A stretch of 64,000 nt of DNA from Isoetes taiwanensis. Taxonomy: Eukaryota > Streptophyta > Lycopodiopsida > Isoetales > Isoetaceae. The stretch lies in contig JAJEKV010000034.1 in NCBI GenBank assembly GCA_021234155.1, forward strand, positions 10,179,614 to 10,243,613. Direction: 5' to 3'. The translations under genes and the position numbers were made by a program. Positions within the stretch are counted from its first letter, which is position 1, and each line of letters starts with the position of its first letter. Shown here piece by piece: positions 30,946 to 44,662 of the stretch. The notes under the pieces were generated by a model. The model was not told where the DNA came from. It saw only the letters and a list, made by a program, of their open reading frames with translations, and ran no database searches.

Positions 30946-32960
30946 CTACAGCTGCACAGAATCAAACACAGAAATTCTGAGTTTGGCATTCTGCTCGGCA
31001 ATCTTGCGCAGTACTCCAAATAACCTAGTCATGCAGTCAAACTGTTCCTGCAAATAGGCAACGCATGAATAATCAACTAGGTTACAAAATACGCTAACCT
31101 AAAGGAATAAATACGTGTCCCGCACGTGCGGATGATCTCAGAAAAAAAACCTGAGAAAAACACGTATTTTTATTGAAAGTTTCAGGTGCTCAGAAACTCA
31201 TTTTCCGAGGACCTTAAATTCTGTTTCCGGCAGCCCTACTTTAGTGGATTTTGCTACTTCATGCTTTTGGTTGACATCTGCAGCTGCGAAATTTGTCCAA
31301 TCTTTTGACGTTAGAGACGCTTCTGCTACTTAGGTCCTTCACTATGATCACACTAACAGATAAGAGGCTGAAATGTAGATGTTTTTTCATCTTAAACCTT
31401 TTGATTTTCTTTCCACCTATTCACATTCAGTCGTTTCTTTTCTTTTATCCATCATGGCCTGCAGCCGATCCATGTATTATGAAGTCGTTGAAGTCCACAT
31501 CCAAATTTAAACTGCTACAAATGTTCCTGAAATGTGAATCCAGGGGATATGATCTTCAATTGGCCACAAAACTCTATTTGTACTGTAAATGTTGAGCCCT
31601 TAAAGCAAAACATCAATATGGACATGCAATGTATAAAACGGAAAGCCCAAATTGTTCCCCATGTTTTAAAAAATGGCTATGATATTCTTATCAGAATGCC
31701 TGCATGATCTATATCTTTGAGTTACCCATGATGGATTTCCCTATAACTTGCAGCATTCATTCTCCATGTGATAGGCACCATTCATAATGTCCAACAGTAA
31801 TGTATATAAAATGTGAAGGCTCGGGAGCACAGACTTTTGCCTCATTCGGCCACATAAACAACTGCTAGAGAAGTTTACCATATGACCCAGTTCTTCTACA
31901 TGGTTCTTGTATAGGCATCAATTAGTGCAGGTCAAGACTAAATCACCATCAGTCCTTCAATACGTCTATAGTTGAGTGGATCATCTGCCCAATTAGCTCA
32001 ACATTTTCTGCATTATGATTAGGACCTCATTTCAGGGGCTTTTACTTTGCTATACTTGAGGTAGCTAAAACCATAATTATCATCTCAATAACAGGTCTCA
32101 CATACATTGCCCTTGGCTACCAAACCATGAGAATGGCTGGACGTAATTCAAAAAACAAAGGGAGTGAATTGCTAAGGGCAGAAACCAATATTCAAAACAT
32201 TACTTGTGCAATTATTATTTAGACATGGATGCTATGCTTCCTTGCATTTGTAAGCAGAAATTGTACCTGTTGTTTCGTCAATGGCAAAGGAATATTGACC
32301 GAACTCAACCCATCTTTCAAAACCTGCAAATAAAAATCCACACAAGATAAATACATGCTCGTTCGACAGTAAATCTAAACTCTAAGACCCATAAACACAA
32401 CTGCAGCTACCAAAACCCCAACTGTCTTCCTCGAGAGGTGGTTATAAACCTATTCATCAAGGATGGTGTAAACTCCAGGAGGTGCAAGCAGAACTCAGAC
32501 ACAAAGCCCGTAGCTAAATCCCTCTCGATTCTCACGCCCGACTTGAGCAAAAAAGAACGAAGTCAAATTTGGAGCAAAATTGTTGATAGCCATATCCATG
32601 CGCAACCAACTCGAGCGATCTCGAACTGGGCTTCACAAAATTCTTAAGCAAAACACCAAGATTGAGCCTTCATGCATGAGAGGATAAAAAGATAATGCTT
32701 AGGCAAGTTAAATGCAAAAGGAGTCTAAAAAGCGGCTATCATGGTTCAATGGTCACCGGCTTCATATTCCCATCCCTTCCAATGCTTGCAAACAATATCG
32801 ATGGTGATAAACAGCTAGTATATATTTATTAGTTATCTAAAATTTGAGACATTGATTTTAGTCATTCCTTAATATGTAAGACTATTAAAAAAAAAATACT
32901 CACGTCCCGAACCATGCCCATTCCCAATGCCTCTCCCTCTTCCACGTCGCTATAATTCAT
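30946..32960 (-). CDS. possible small three-exon gene, product unknown
   Basis: Candidate minus-strand exons are 32960-32904 (starts MNYSDVEEGEALGMGMVRD), 32323-32267 (VLKDGLSSVNIPLPLTKQQ) and 31047-30946 (EQFDCMTRLFGVLRKIAEQN... stop). Each junction has a good donor (GTGAGT, GTACAA) and a CAG or AG acceptor. All three exons are in phase 0 (57, 57 and 102 nt), giving 71 residues. The second and third exons read like one amphipathic helix region. I do not recognise the family, and 5' coding exons could lie upstream of 32960. It could also be a remnant. Confidence 0.4.
31107..31178. repeat. short inverted repeat
   Basis: AATAAATACGTGT returns inverted as ACACGTATTTTTATT, with a nested palindrome CCGCACGTGCGG. 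The unit is about 72 bp and may be a fold-back remnant. Confidence 0.6.
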
Positions 32961-33764
32961 TGGAACTGTTTCACCTCCATTAACTTTGCATACACATTGC
33001 ACAATCATGAAAAGGATCATTTTTAAAACCCGTGGCTGGTCGGATATGGCTAGATCAATGTCAAAGTTACATATCTTGTAATATAAACAGGTCATTTATG
33101 CATTTCTCAATTTGCATGGTCTAGAGATGAAATTTTGGATACATGGCTCACATAATTTTGCCCTGCATTTTGATTATAAATATGACCCTACTTCTCACAA
33201 ATCTGCGGGCACTTTCTCTAGCCCCTGCATTTTTATGTGAATACATGTTCAATAATGGACTTACCAAACTGCAAATCCATGATATGCTCATTGCAGCAGG
33301 AATCGACTTGCATGTCTTTGGCAAGGTTGAGATCATAAAGAAGTGCAAGCTCATTGATGTGGCTAGTAGCCATGGTGTCAATTTGAACACAGCAAGATGG
33401 GGTGGCTTTGCTAAAAAGATTTTTACCATCAAGCTCTAGGACTGGCTTTGGTATCAGCAGAAGGCCAAATCTCCAGGCAATGTCCTTAGGCCTGACGAAG
33501 TCTTTGGGCTAGAGGAACTACCTCTGAATGATCATAATGAGGACCTACCTCTCAAACAGGTCAGGACTAAAAAATATAAGGGACGTTTCTTCTTTGATCA
33601 TGTACATTCAAGACATGGCAGATGTTAAAGCTGTAACAGGATCATGACAAAAGAGGCAGTATGAACCAGTCAATGGTGGAGGATTTGTTAACTCTGACTT
33701 AGGATTGGCTGAGTAGGCTGATGATACCTCGTATAGACCACGAGTGTGCTTAAATGTAGCTTAC
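32961..33764. other. intergenic with a decayed coding-like stretch
   Basis: Plus-strand 33240-33620 reads NGLTKLQIHDMLIAAGIDLH, an in-frame stop, then YQQKAKSPGNVLRPDEVFGL and a basic KYKGRFFF end. Composition suggests a decayed protein fragment, but I cannot assign a family. Confidence 0.35.
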
Positions 33765-34987
<1,223 letters not shown>

Positions 34988-34989
34988 CT

Positions 34990-35290
34990 AGAACAAAGGA
35001 AACGGTGGCCATGAATTAAAATTGGCACAGGATTGTCTAGAAATACATTTTTACAGAATAAATTCAATGAGGCGTCAAGTTAAATAAATGCCAGAAACAG
35101 AATATTTAGGATTGAAGAACATCACGACCAAAATAAAGCCAGATATGGGAAACTGGATATCACGAAGTCCGGCAATCGGCCATAGATGGAGGAGTTCTTC
35201 GGGCAAGAGCCTGAGGAAATGGGGAAGAGGGCAAACTCCGACGTCACAGATCAGAAGCCCCAAATAAAGGGGTCAATTTGGGGGCTTAAC
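34990..35290. other. intergenic, no gene seen
   Basis: A 62-codon minus frame here does not match the missing N-terminal part of malic enzyme. Confidence 0.35.
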
Positions 35291-35293
35291 GTG

Positions 35294-35508
35294 GGCCGTC
35301 CAGATTTGAGATGGACGGCCGAGATTTAAATGTCTACACACACTCTGCATCAAGGGGCTTATTTGGGGCTTTTGTTGTGGGCCGTTCATCTAAGAGATGG
35401 ACGGCCGAGATCAATCTGTACCAAAATTTTGGTACGCCAACAAGAGGGGTGCTTGGGGAGTTAGGAGGTGGCACCGTCTGGACCGTCCATCTCAAAAGAT
35501 GGACGGCC
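35294..35508. repeat. three-unit array of GGCCGTCCA...TGGACGGCC hairpins
   Basis: Inverted pairs occur at 35294-35320, 35380-35406 and 35481-35508, each followed by GAGAT. Units are about 95 bp apart, and the last two also share GAGATCAATCT and TACCAA. Confidence 0.82.
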
Positions 35509-35649
35509 GAGATCAATCTCTACCAACATTTGTGGCATCAATCTCTACACCATTTGTGGCACTGCCAACATTTGTGGCACTCAATATAATTGTATATATA
35601 TATAAGGATATATATATATATATAAACATTTTATATATATATGCAATTC

Positions 35650-35843
35650 GGTATAAATTTATACCGTGGGAGCTCTCGCAGTGAATCGAGAGAGCTCTCG
35701 CGGTATAAATTTATACCGCTCGAGTCCTCTTGCGGTATAAATTTATACCGCTCGAGTCCACTTGCGGTATAAATTTATACCATGCGAACTCTCTGGCATG
35801 TTATATCCGCACAGCACTACCTATTATGGTATAAATTTATACC
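35650..35843. repeat. five copies of the palindrome GGTATAAATTTATACC
   Basis: The exact 16-bp palindrome occurs at 35650, 35702, 35733, 35766 and 35828. Several copies extend to GCGGTATAAATTTATACCGC and are separated by CTCGAGTCC and GAGAGCTCTCG, themselves near-palindromes. Noncoding. Confidence 0.95.
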
Positions 35844-35859
35844 ACCCAGAAATTTATTT

Positions 35860-36290
35860 TGAAGACGTTATGTCCACGCATTGTCCTCGCGGTATACATA
35901 AGTCTATAGCAAGGCGGATGAGCAAATAAGAGCAAGTATATAAGACGAAGAGAGCGGCGTCTTCGACTCCAACTTGCGCTTCAAAGTGTAAGTTTGTTCA
36001 ATGAGGCATACTTTCATGTGAAAATGTTTGCTTCAATGAGGCAATGTCAAAATGTGTTGCATTTTTTACAGTTTTGTTCATAGTTTTGTACTGATTTTGA
36101 AAACTTTGAATAAAATACCTTTTTGGCACTTTAGTGTGCTTGCTGTTTTTTTCAATGTCTATTATGTTTAGTTTTTGAAAATATTACTATTTCTCAAACC
36201 AAACTAAAGGGGCCAAAAAGGGATGTCAAACAATTTTGAATGGAAGCTAAGTTCACACCCCCCCTCAAAAATGATGCCTAAAATTTTCAA
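35860..36290. other. intergenic, no gene seen
   Basis: AT-rich and free of motifs that I can name. It precedes the inverted 5' piece of LINE copy B. Confidence 0.35.
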
Positions 36291-38855
36291 ATTGTCACAC
36301 TTGTCACAAATATACCATGAAAAGGGACCTTTTTGGGGGGATTTTAGGGAATCTTTCAAAGATTCCTTTTGAAGTGCGTTTTGAGCAAATTAGTGCGTTT
36401 CATTTTAAATTTTGTTAGCTCCGTCACATCCTGGATCCAGGTACCCGCTTGCAGGCCACCACACAGTACCGCGCCCATCTGAAGGAGACAAAGGCGCGGT
36501 ACCTTGCCAGGCATCAGGGGGAGATGTTCGGCCTGCTGGACACTCATCCTCAAACCTTTTGGCACAGAGTGCTTCGAAGGCCAGCCCAGCCTACAGGGGA
36601 CATCACACAGGGGACATCACACCCGGCAATGGGAATAAAGATTTGCAAAGGCGGCTCTATGACCCACTGTGGACGCCAAGACGCCCCATACCCCCCCCCG
36701 TGATGGCCCCCCATTGGTTCTCCGCGAGGAGGATGTTGTGGAGGGCCCCGCGAACGACCGGCTAATGGGAATGTGGTGACCTCGATGGTATGTGCCGAAG
36801 TTACTCAAATGGGCGTGGTAGCCGCCGGTGCCGATCCTCACTACTGCTCAACAAAGCATTGCAGAAGGTTTCCCGACAATGGACCACAAGCGTGGTTGTT
36901 CCCATTCACAAAAGGGCGACTCCACACTATCCTACCAACCACCTGGATTTTATCATGGTCGGTTCAATGTTTGCCAAACCATATCGGCATTCTCGAAGCA
37001 AAGCTAGATTGACCTGGGTTGAGGCGCAGATGTCGCGAGCCCCTCACACAAGCAGCTTTAGACCCGCCACTCAACGATTGACCATATCTTTACTAATCGC
37101 TGTGGGCAACCGATTGAAGATAGCCGGAATCATCGCCAGGACTTGTATTGCCGCTTTGTGGACTTCGTGGAAGGCTTTTGATACTGGTCCCCCGAAAGCC
37201 AGGGGCTAGATCAAGGCCAATCGTTGCCGCCGTGCGTGCGTAATGCTATATACGGGCTATATGAGAGTTGTTTTGGCAGGATGCGACCGGGCGGCCAAGC
37301 ATTCACCAAGAGTATCGGTCCGGCAGGCTGCCCCTCTCACCAACACTTTTGGCCTCTACATTGATCGGGCTTAGAGCCCTCGGGTTTACCGAGCATGGGG
37401 ATGGCATACGCCTTTTGCACCAGGTCATCCGGCCACCATCTATACGGGATGACGCGTTGACCTTCCGCCCACACCCCGAAGCTATGCGAGTCTCATCCGA
37501 GTGCCCTAGACACATTCTCGGCTTCACGGACATGCGCGTGAACCGCCAAGACCGTGGTGGTTCTCATATCCTCTTCACGCCACCCCACGCCTCCTCGCGA
37601 CTCACATATGTCGGGATACGGTCTGCGGGAGGTCACGCCCCTCCTACAAGTACTTAGGGGTGGAGTTGCCCTCCTCGCCTGTTAGAGGCGCCCATCCGCT
37701 TATGGGTGTGATGCGGAAAGCGCTTTATGCCATGCGGAACAACGGTCACCAGGAGAGCTCTATGATTGGGGCCATCGGGCCACATCATTTGCACGGGTCG
37801 GCCTCGTCCTCCTCAGACGGGTCGAGGTTTGGGGTCCGGTCCGTCCTTTGGCGACTGAATGACTTGGAGCAGTGCGTAAGGCATTTTGGCACGCACTTGG
37901 GGTGAAACCTCCAGTCCCCATCGATTCTCGGCCAAGCAGAAATCGGATTCTTGCCGCCTCAGCAGCCTTTGATAGACACATCGCCTATTTTCGTAAAGTG
38001 GTTAATATGGGTGATGCTCTGGCCTCGCACCGCTTACTGCGGGGCGGGCCCCGCAGCCGCTCGCGGCCTGTTGGAGGAGTAAAGAGAGATCGCTGGTTCG
38101 GCCAGATGGAACGCAGGCAGAGCACAGTGCGCGCAAGTGGACCACAGAGGCCCATCGCGGGACGAACAAGGGAGTACTTGGACGCTTGCTTCCTTTGGCA
38201 AGCTCGGGACCCCGCTTCTAGGGAGCAGGTCAAAACGCCCATTACAAGGAGCACATCAACCCCGTGTTAGCGGGCCATAAATCCCCACCGCGTTCCTACC
38301 GCCTCGAAAAACTCAGACTCATTGCCTCCATTCGCACAGGTGCCCACCATCTTCGCATCGAGGCAGGCGGGTGGATTGGGAGCCCCGCCAGACAGGCTGG
38401 CTGTCGATCTTTGCCAAATGGGTGCCATTGAGGATGAGTCTCACACTTTCCGAGTTGCCCAAAATTCAGCCGATTCGGGCCGATACGCTCCCTTAGTATA
38501 CGGCCGGACTTGCCCCTACATTTGCTGATGAACACGCCGCCAAGACGCGTGCTCGGGTCGCATATTCGTGAGGTACCGATCCTGGCGAAGCTCACCTTTG
38601 CCCTCACCGGGCCGCCACGATGATCGCACTAGCGGTCTTGGTGCATGAGTGTATATATTTGTGTGTTTTTGCATTTCATATATTGGAACAGTTTGTCAGC
38701 AGGCTGATTGCTGCCACGGTTTTTCCCTCGAAAACCCTTCGGGGTGGGGGTTTTTTAATCCGGGTAGTAATCCGCTTGCTGCGCTCTTGTATTGGGTCCC
38801 ATAGACCGATTGGTCTCCGTGGACGATAAAAATACCTTCCTTCCTTCCTTCCCTT
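36290..38855 (+). mobile_element. 5'-truncated LINE (copy B) with 5' inversion and CCTT tail
   Basis: Plus-strand sequence from about 36421 to the CCTTCCTTCCTTCC tail at 38837-38852 matches LINE copy A. RT remnants include VSRQWTTSVVVPIHKRA near 36870, RPATQRLTISL near 37070, and LTFRPHPEAM...ECPRHILGFTD and YLGVELPSSPV-type sequence near 37450-37680. The first part (about 36290-36420) carries the TKFKMKRTNLL segment on the opposite strand, so the 5' end is inverted relative to the body. Frameshifts are numerous. Confidence 0.82.
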
Positions 38856-38859
38856 TGGA

Positions 38860-41800
38860 GAGCCAACCGTTGAACATCATGAAGAATATGAAAACATCAA
38901 AACCTCCTAGGTTGCAGAGGTACTGGTTCTACGGTCTACAAAAAACTAGGGAAATGTAAGCGAGGCAAGAATTGCTTATATAAGCATCGTATAGGAATTG
39001 CTTATATATTAAGCATCGTATTGCTGATCACATACTTGCTTCAAAGCAGAGCTTTCAATACCAAAGGCTGAAAATCGCTCGCTTGCTTCAAAGGAAAGTT
39101 TTCCATCCGAAATGAATACCTTACAAAATTGACAGAGGATGGACAACCGTAATAGGTGCCCCGATGATAGGTATATTTTAAAAGCATTGTTCTATAATAA
39201 TCATTCATGTTTAGATTTAGATAGATTAGAAAGTTGAGATTTCTTTTTGCAGTCCTTCAAAAAGATCTTCCAAGTCTAAAGCTCGACAACGTTCCTCTCC
39301 CCTACCTTAACACTAGAGTTGTCCCGGGGACCATTCCTGATCCATGGACCAGAACTGATCCAGTTGACCCACTGCCACTTAAACCATTATATGTGAGAAT
39401 AGAAGTTTTAATTTCACAATATATCACTGCCATATCAATCTTTACTTGATTCTTAATGATCTTGGAGAATCTCATGACCAATGAACTCACCTATATGTTG
39501 TAGTGATTGTCCAAATTTTAGAGAATTTGGCAGTTTCTGCAACAGTCCAGAATTGCGTTCTTGAGTTTTCCTATCATAAGCAGACCTAAACCTTGTTAAA
39601 ATTGGAAGTGCTTGCCTATCTATGATAGGACACATTGATTTGTATGTTTTCAGCCTTGGTTGCTATCATCTAACATCCGTGGAAGCCGTTAAACCCCATT
39701 TTGTTAAAAAATGCTGCTTACAGTTTAGGAATTTTTTCTCTCTTATTATTACAAGTTTTGGCTTAATTCTTGTGGCCATAACTTGTTAACTATATGAAGT
39801 ACAATGTCATGTTTTTTTGGAGCGTTCATAAGTTATGTCAACTTCCAAATTTAATAGAGAATTTCTTATACAGAATTTTGGACAAAATTATATATTAAAA
39901 TCCTCCAAAATCACCATCTATAAGTATCATGAGGGTAACGAATGATGCATTCTACTTATATATACATAGAAAATTACTCTATCAACTTGCATATAGTGTA
40001 ATTAGGGTTTAACCATGCAATTAACTAGATTTAAAGATGATGTACAGCCACAGGATTAACACATTAGAGGTTAAAATTTTGAGTTAATTCCAAAATTATA
40101 GGCTAAGGATTGAGCATTTACATAGCTAGTGATGTTTATTGATGAATGAAAGTAAAGATCTTGAAGTTTGACTATGAGAATCAATAATTAGACCACATGA
40201 CCTTTGATGCGTCTTTCTCATCTTTGTAGAGAACACACTACATTTCTCCAAATAAGCCTTCCAAATAGTTCAATAATATGACAAAGGACATATACATAGG
40301 TCCACTATGTAGGTTGTGTGGCCTTCTTGGAAAAAAATATGGAGAAACATAGTTATTTCTTACTAGTATAAAACTGGTATATCTATTACTGCTACAAAGC
40401 ATTGGAGTTTTAGTAGGATAATGTTACATGTAGGCCATCTTTCATGTACGCTATATTTTTCATGAATGTAGGCCTTTCTTTGCAATAGAACTCTGAATTT
40501 TCGTATTGAAATAGCATATAATTTGGAAGATACGAATATAATTAAGCATGGACCATTTATGGTCCATAACTAGACCAATTGTATAGAGCATATATCTCTT
40601 TCTAGACCTATCCAATTTGTCCCTATAATAATACCATGGTTTCTTACATTTAATAATATAATTTTTGAAAGGTGTGAGTGGAAGTCTATGTAGATTCAAT
40701 TGTTGAATAAATTCATAGTTGTTTGTGCTTAAACATTGCCCTCAAATTATGCAAGCTCGTCTAACGAACCAATTCTATCCTATAGAGAACTGTACACATA
40801 ATCTCTATTCCAAAGTTGGGTTCAAATTTGATTAAGATGTTGCCTCTATTAATTTTTAAACTTCCAGTCCTGTGGACCAATAATGGTCTGCAGTGGAACT
40901 GCACATAGCAGTCTAACTTGACTTTTTATGGTCATAAATTTTCATATTTTTCTTTGAACTTTTTTTCATTGATTTTATAACATGGGACATTTTGAGAGTT
41001 TGACTTTTCAAAGTCACATCTCGAGGCATAAGTCTAGAATAAATATAAAAGACATATTTGAAGTTAACGCTGTAAAGATAAATCCAAATCTCAAGGTTAT
41101 GCTCAACAAACATTTTTAATTACTCAAGTAAATTAGAAACTATTCATATCCCAAAATTCAACTTGAGATCGATTAACATAAGGAAGTTATTTATTTTAAA
41201 TGGACCTATGAACCAGTAATGGGCTCAGGTACAGAAACCTTTCTTGATTTCTTATGACCATGTCTTTTGCGTTTTTAATGAGCTTGTTTTTGCATTGGTT
41301 TCATACCGTTTTGAACTTTCATATCATGATTTTTTGGAGGACATCATAGAGTATTTTTTGCTCTATATGCGGAAATATTAATCATTATTATAAGTACCCT
41401 AAAATTGAGATAAAAAATGCAAGCTCAAATATCAAATTCAAGGCCAGCCAATATTTTTATGGAATGGAGGAGCTTGTCAATTGCTTATATATCAAATATT
41501 AGCTCAAAGTGCATTCTCTTCTAAAAGTTGTTGTATTTAAACTACAACTGCCTTCTGGGAACCATAATTGGTTCTGAGGAGGCAGAAAACAGTTTTAACC
41601 CTGTCATGTTTGAATAGGCATATCTTTCTTCATAGAATTCGGATTGACATGTGGTTTTTTGTGTCTTTTTCTCTATCTCATATAGAAAAATATCATGGTA
41701 ATCAAAAAATTTGAAAATCTTTTTGTCAAAACAGTTTGACTTTATTTAAACATGAACCTTTTGGTACTTGACCCCCCTGAGTTTGTTAGAGCATAACTTA

Positions 41801-43195
41801 CAAGAATGGAGGTGTATATATTTTTAGATATTTTTCTAGTAAAGCATGAATGCCATATATGAACTCTTAGGAAGGGTTCGAATTGATTTTGTGCCATTGA
41901 TTTTATACGAATTTTAAAGTGAACACTGCAAATGGACCATTTTTGGTCCATCATGGGACAACTCTAGTGTTAACAAGGTGCGGCGCACAGAGGGTTGCCC
42001 TCCAGTTTCCTGTGGGTAAAGTGACTTGAATCAAACCGTGTGGAATAAAATTTCTACCTTCAATTCCCCACAATATCTGGCGACTCAATATTTAAATTAA
42101 AATAGACTCCTACCATGTTCTTACGATCAGTTTATAGATCCCCTATATTCATCTAGAAGCATGTCTACAAGTCTCCCTCGATCGAATTGTGTATGTAACT
42201 GGGTAGTTGAATGATCTAGAAATATCTGAACGTGTTTTATCTCTTCATAACATTGTTGGGCAAGCGGCAACGTACGGGTTTTTCGAACACGTGATCATGT
42301 GGATTGTTGTCGAAATAGTAGCAAAGATTGTTTTCTACCTTCTGATTGTATCTGCTCAAAAAGATGGCGTGCATCTTTCCATCTTCCACATTACCTTCCA
42401 TGTCGCATTAAATTTTCCAAAACTTGTATTGCATAGTCAAGACGTTTGTGCTTAATCAAAGACATAATCTCTTCATGCTCATCTTTTGACCTCCTCTTCT
42501 TAGGAACTTTTCCGCTAAGATTAGACTATGGCTATACCTGCTAGATTAGTTGTACCCTAAGATGAATCAAGAACATAAACTAAATTAGAATTCAAAATTT
42601 GTAACTAAAACCATAAATCAGATGCATGATCTGCTTACAGAAATTTAATTTAATGGCAAAAAATATGCTGTGATCAAGATGCTCCTTATCATTCTGCTTG
42701 GAATAAAAACTTGACTTGAAAGCTTTGCCGCGCGGTAACATTCTAGTCTACTTATTCTTAACCATTCAAAATGTCAGAATCATAGCTATTTGCAAACCTG
42801 CTCAAACAATTCTTTCATAGCTAATGCTCTCTTCAGTTTAAGGTTTTGCATCTCTTACAATTCTCTTTGCAAAAAATGCTAAAATGCAAGGTATTGGAGG
42901 GCACAGTAGTAACTAAATGAATCAGAGAGGCTCCAAACTGGGTTTTATCCTCGGGCATAACATCACTGGCATGATTCTGGTGCTCATAAGCGGCTCTGGT
43001 TTGCCCTTGTCTGCATCCTGGACCACATCCGGCTAAGATTCAGCTAAGTCTAGACTATGTATTTGGCTATGGTAGATCTGGCGATGCCGGTCTCGATGGT
43101 CTGATTACACAATATGAAGACCAGCAACTAGTCTCGCGTAGTAACAGGGATGACCGATAGATTAACGGCAACATCGGGTATGGAGCAGTTTCTTG
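38860..43195. other. long AT-rich intergenic region
   Basis: No supported exon or RNA gene. Phrases such as GGACCATTTATGGTCCAT (about 40550) and GGACCATTTTTGGTCCAT (about 41935) recur as short palindromic blocks, suggesting decayed repeats. The small frame at 42207-42455 has no recognisable content. Confidence 0.35.
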
Positions 43196-43231
43196 AATAT
43201 TCCAGGTATATACCAGCATATACCTGGAATA
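43196..43231. repeat. perfect 15-bp inverted repeat hairpin
   Basis: ATATTCCAGGTATAT and ATATACCTGGAATAT are separated by only six bases (ACCAGC). Confidence 0.9.
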
Positions 43232-44662
43232 TGTTAAAAGCCCATGAGCTAGGGTATGCCCCCCTATGGGCAACCCAAAAATGATAAACTATCACTAGTT
43301 TAACACTTTCACAACCTGTTGCGCTTTGCAAAGCGTCAGTTCAAAGTTGTCATGTATAAAAGTTCGTTAAGAGTAACATAAGTTAGATGATTAGAGCTTT
43401 GGCATGTGAATTTGTGTTAAATCATATTCCCTAAAGGAAAAAATGCACTTTCGCATATAATAAAAATGTAATTAAAGTTTTGATGCAGAAAGAAAACTTA
43501 AATGCAGATTAACAAGCTCTTAAAAGCACTATTGAAATCATTTGTATGATGTGCATTGCAAAAATATCTCAAAGCCCAAATACAGTGGAAGCATTAAAGA
43601 TTGTAAATGCACATGATGGCATGTAGGAGCCACATGCCAATATTGATGATGCAAACATTGTTTTTTATGGAGCAATGCATTGTCTATATCCACTTGCGAA
43701 ACAAATGAGGTCTATTCTTCAATTTTCTCATGCCCATCCTTTTGTAAGGAGGACAAATATTAACCTCAACTAATTGTTCAAAGAATCCTTTGTTTAAAAG
43801 GCTTATAATTTCCAAATGCCACTTCCATTGCTGATGGATGCAATTGCCCACATAATATGTCCTGCATCTTTAAATATAGAAGAGACAATTTAATCACATG
43901 CTCAGTCACACTTTAGAAGAGGCATTGAATGTGGAAGATGTCTATGTAAATATGCAAAAACTAATGATAGAAAGAATTGACCTTATTCCAGTGCAATTAT
44001 TTGATCAGAGATTCCAGACTTCACATCATGGAACTAGACACACATAATTTGTTTCATCACATGGACACGTCATCCACCAGCGCCATTTTTCTTGAAGCTT
44101 TTGTCTTTTCTGATTCAAACTCATTCTTGATTCAATCCCTCCGAGAACTCCCCATTTGATCCGAATTTGCTCTCATCATCTTGCTGGCCCTGTAGAGGCC
44201 TAGCAAACATCCTATTCCTCATCCGATTACCTTTGTATGGATACTAAATTCTTCACAATTTTAAAGCAGGATCAAAGAATTTCGTGTGGTTTTCTCTCTG
44301 GAACTCATTCCAAACTCTGGGAATCACTTGTCCTTCATCAATATTTTCCAGATTCCTTATTTGTTCCAGAATACTCTACTACACCAAACACAGAAGAATT
44401 AGAGTCCGAGATCATTGAATCTTGGGTATTGGAATTCACAGGCAAAAGAAATATCTCAGCAACAGCAATCTTTCAAGTCCATTGTGAATGGACAGACAGA
44501 AAAATTCAGGTGAAGATCTTCTCAGATTGATGCAGTTCAATGAATGCTCTCAAGGTATTTTGGCAAATTTATGGTTGTCCTACCCTTCTTGGTTCTTTGA
44601 TAGATTTTTCTCTTGTCTAGTATCTCTGATCTTCCTCTGCTTCCATAACCCCCGCTCCTGTT
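43232..44662. other. intergenic, possible 5' region of the LINE that follows
   Basis: Several short frames (43977, 44237) without recognisable motifs. The 44237-44530 frame lies just before the LINE ORF1 and may be leader or an unrelated remnant. Confidence 0.3.
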
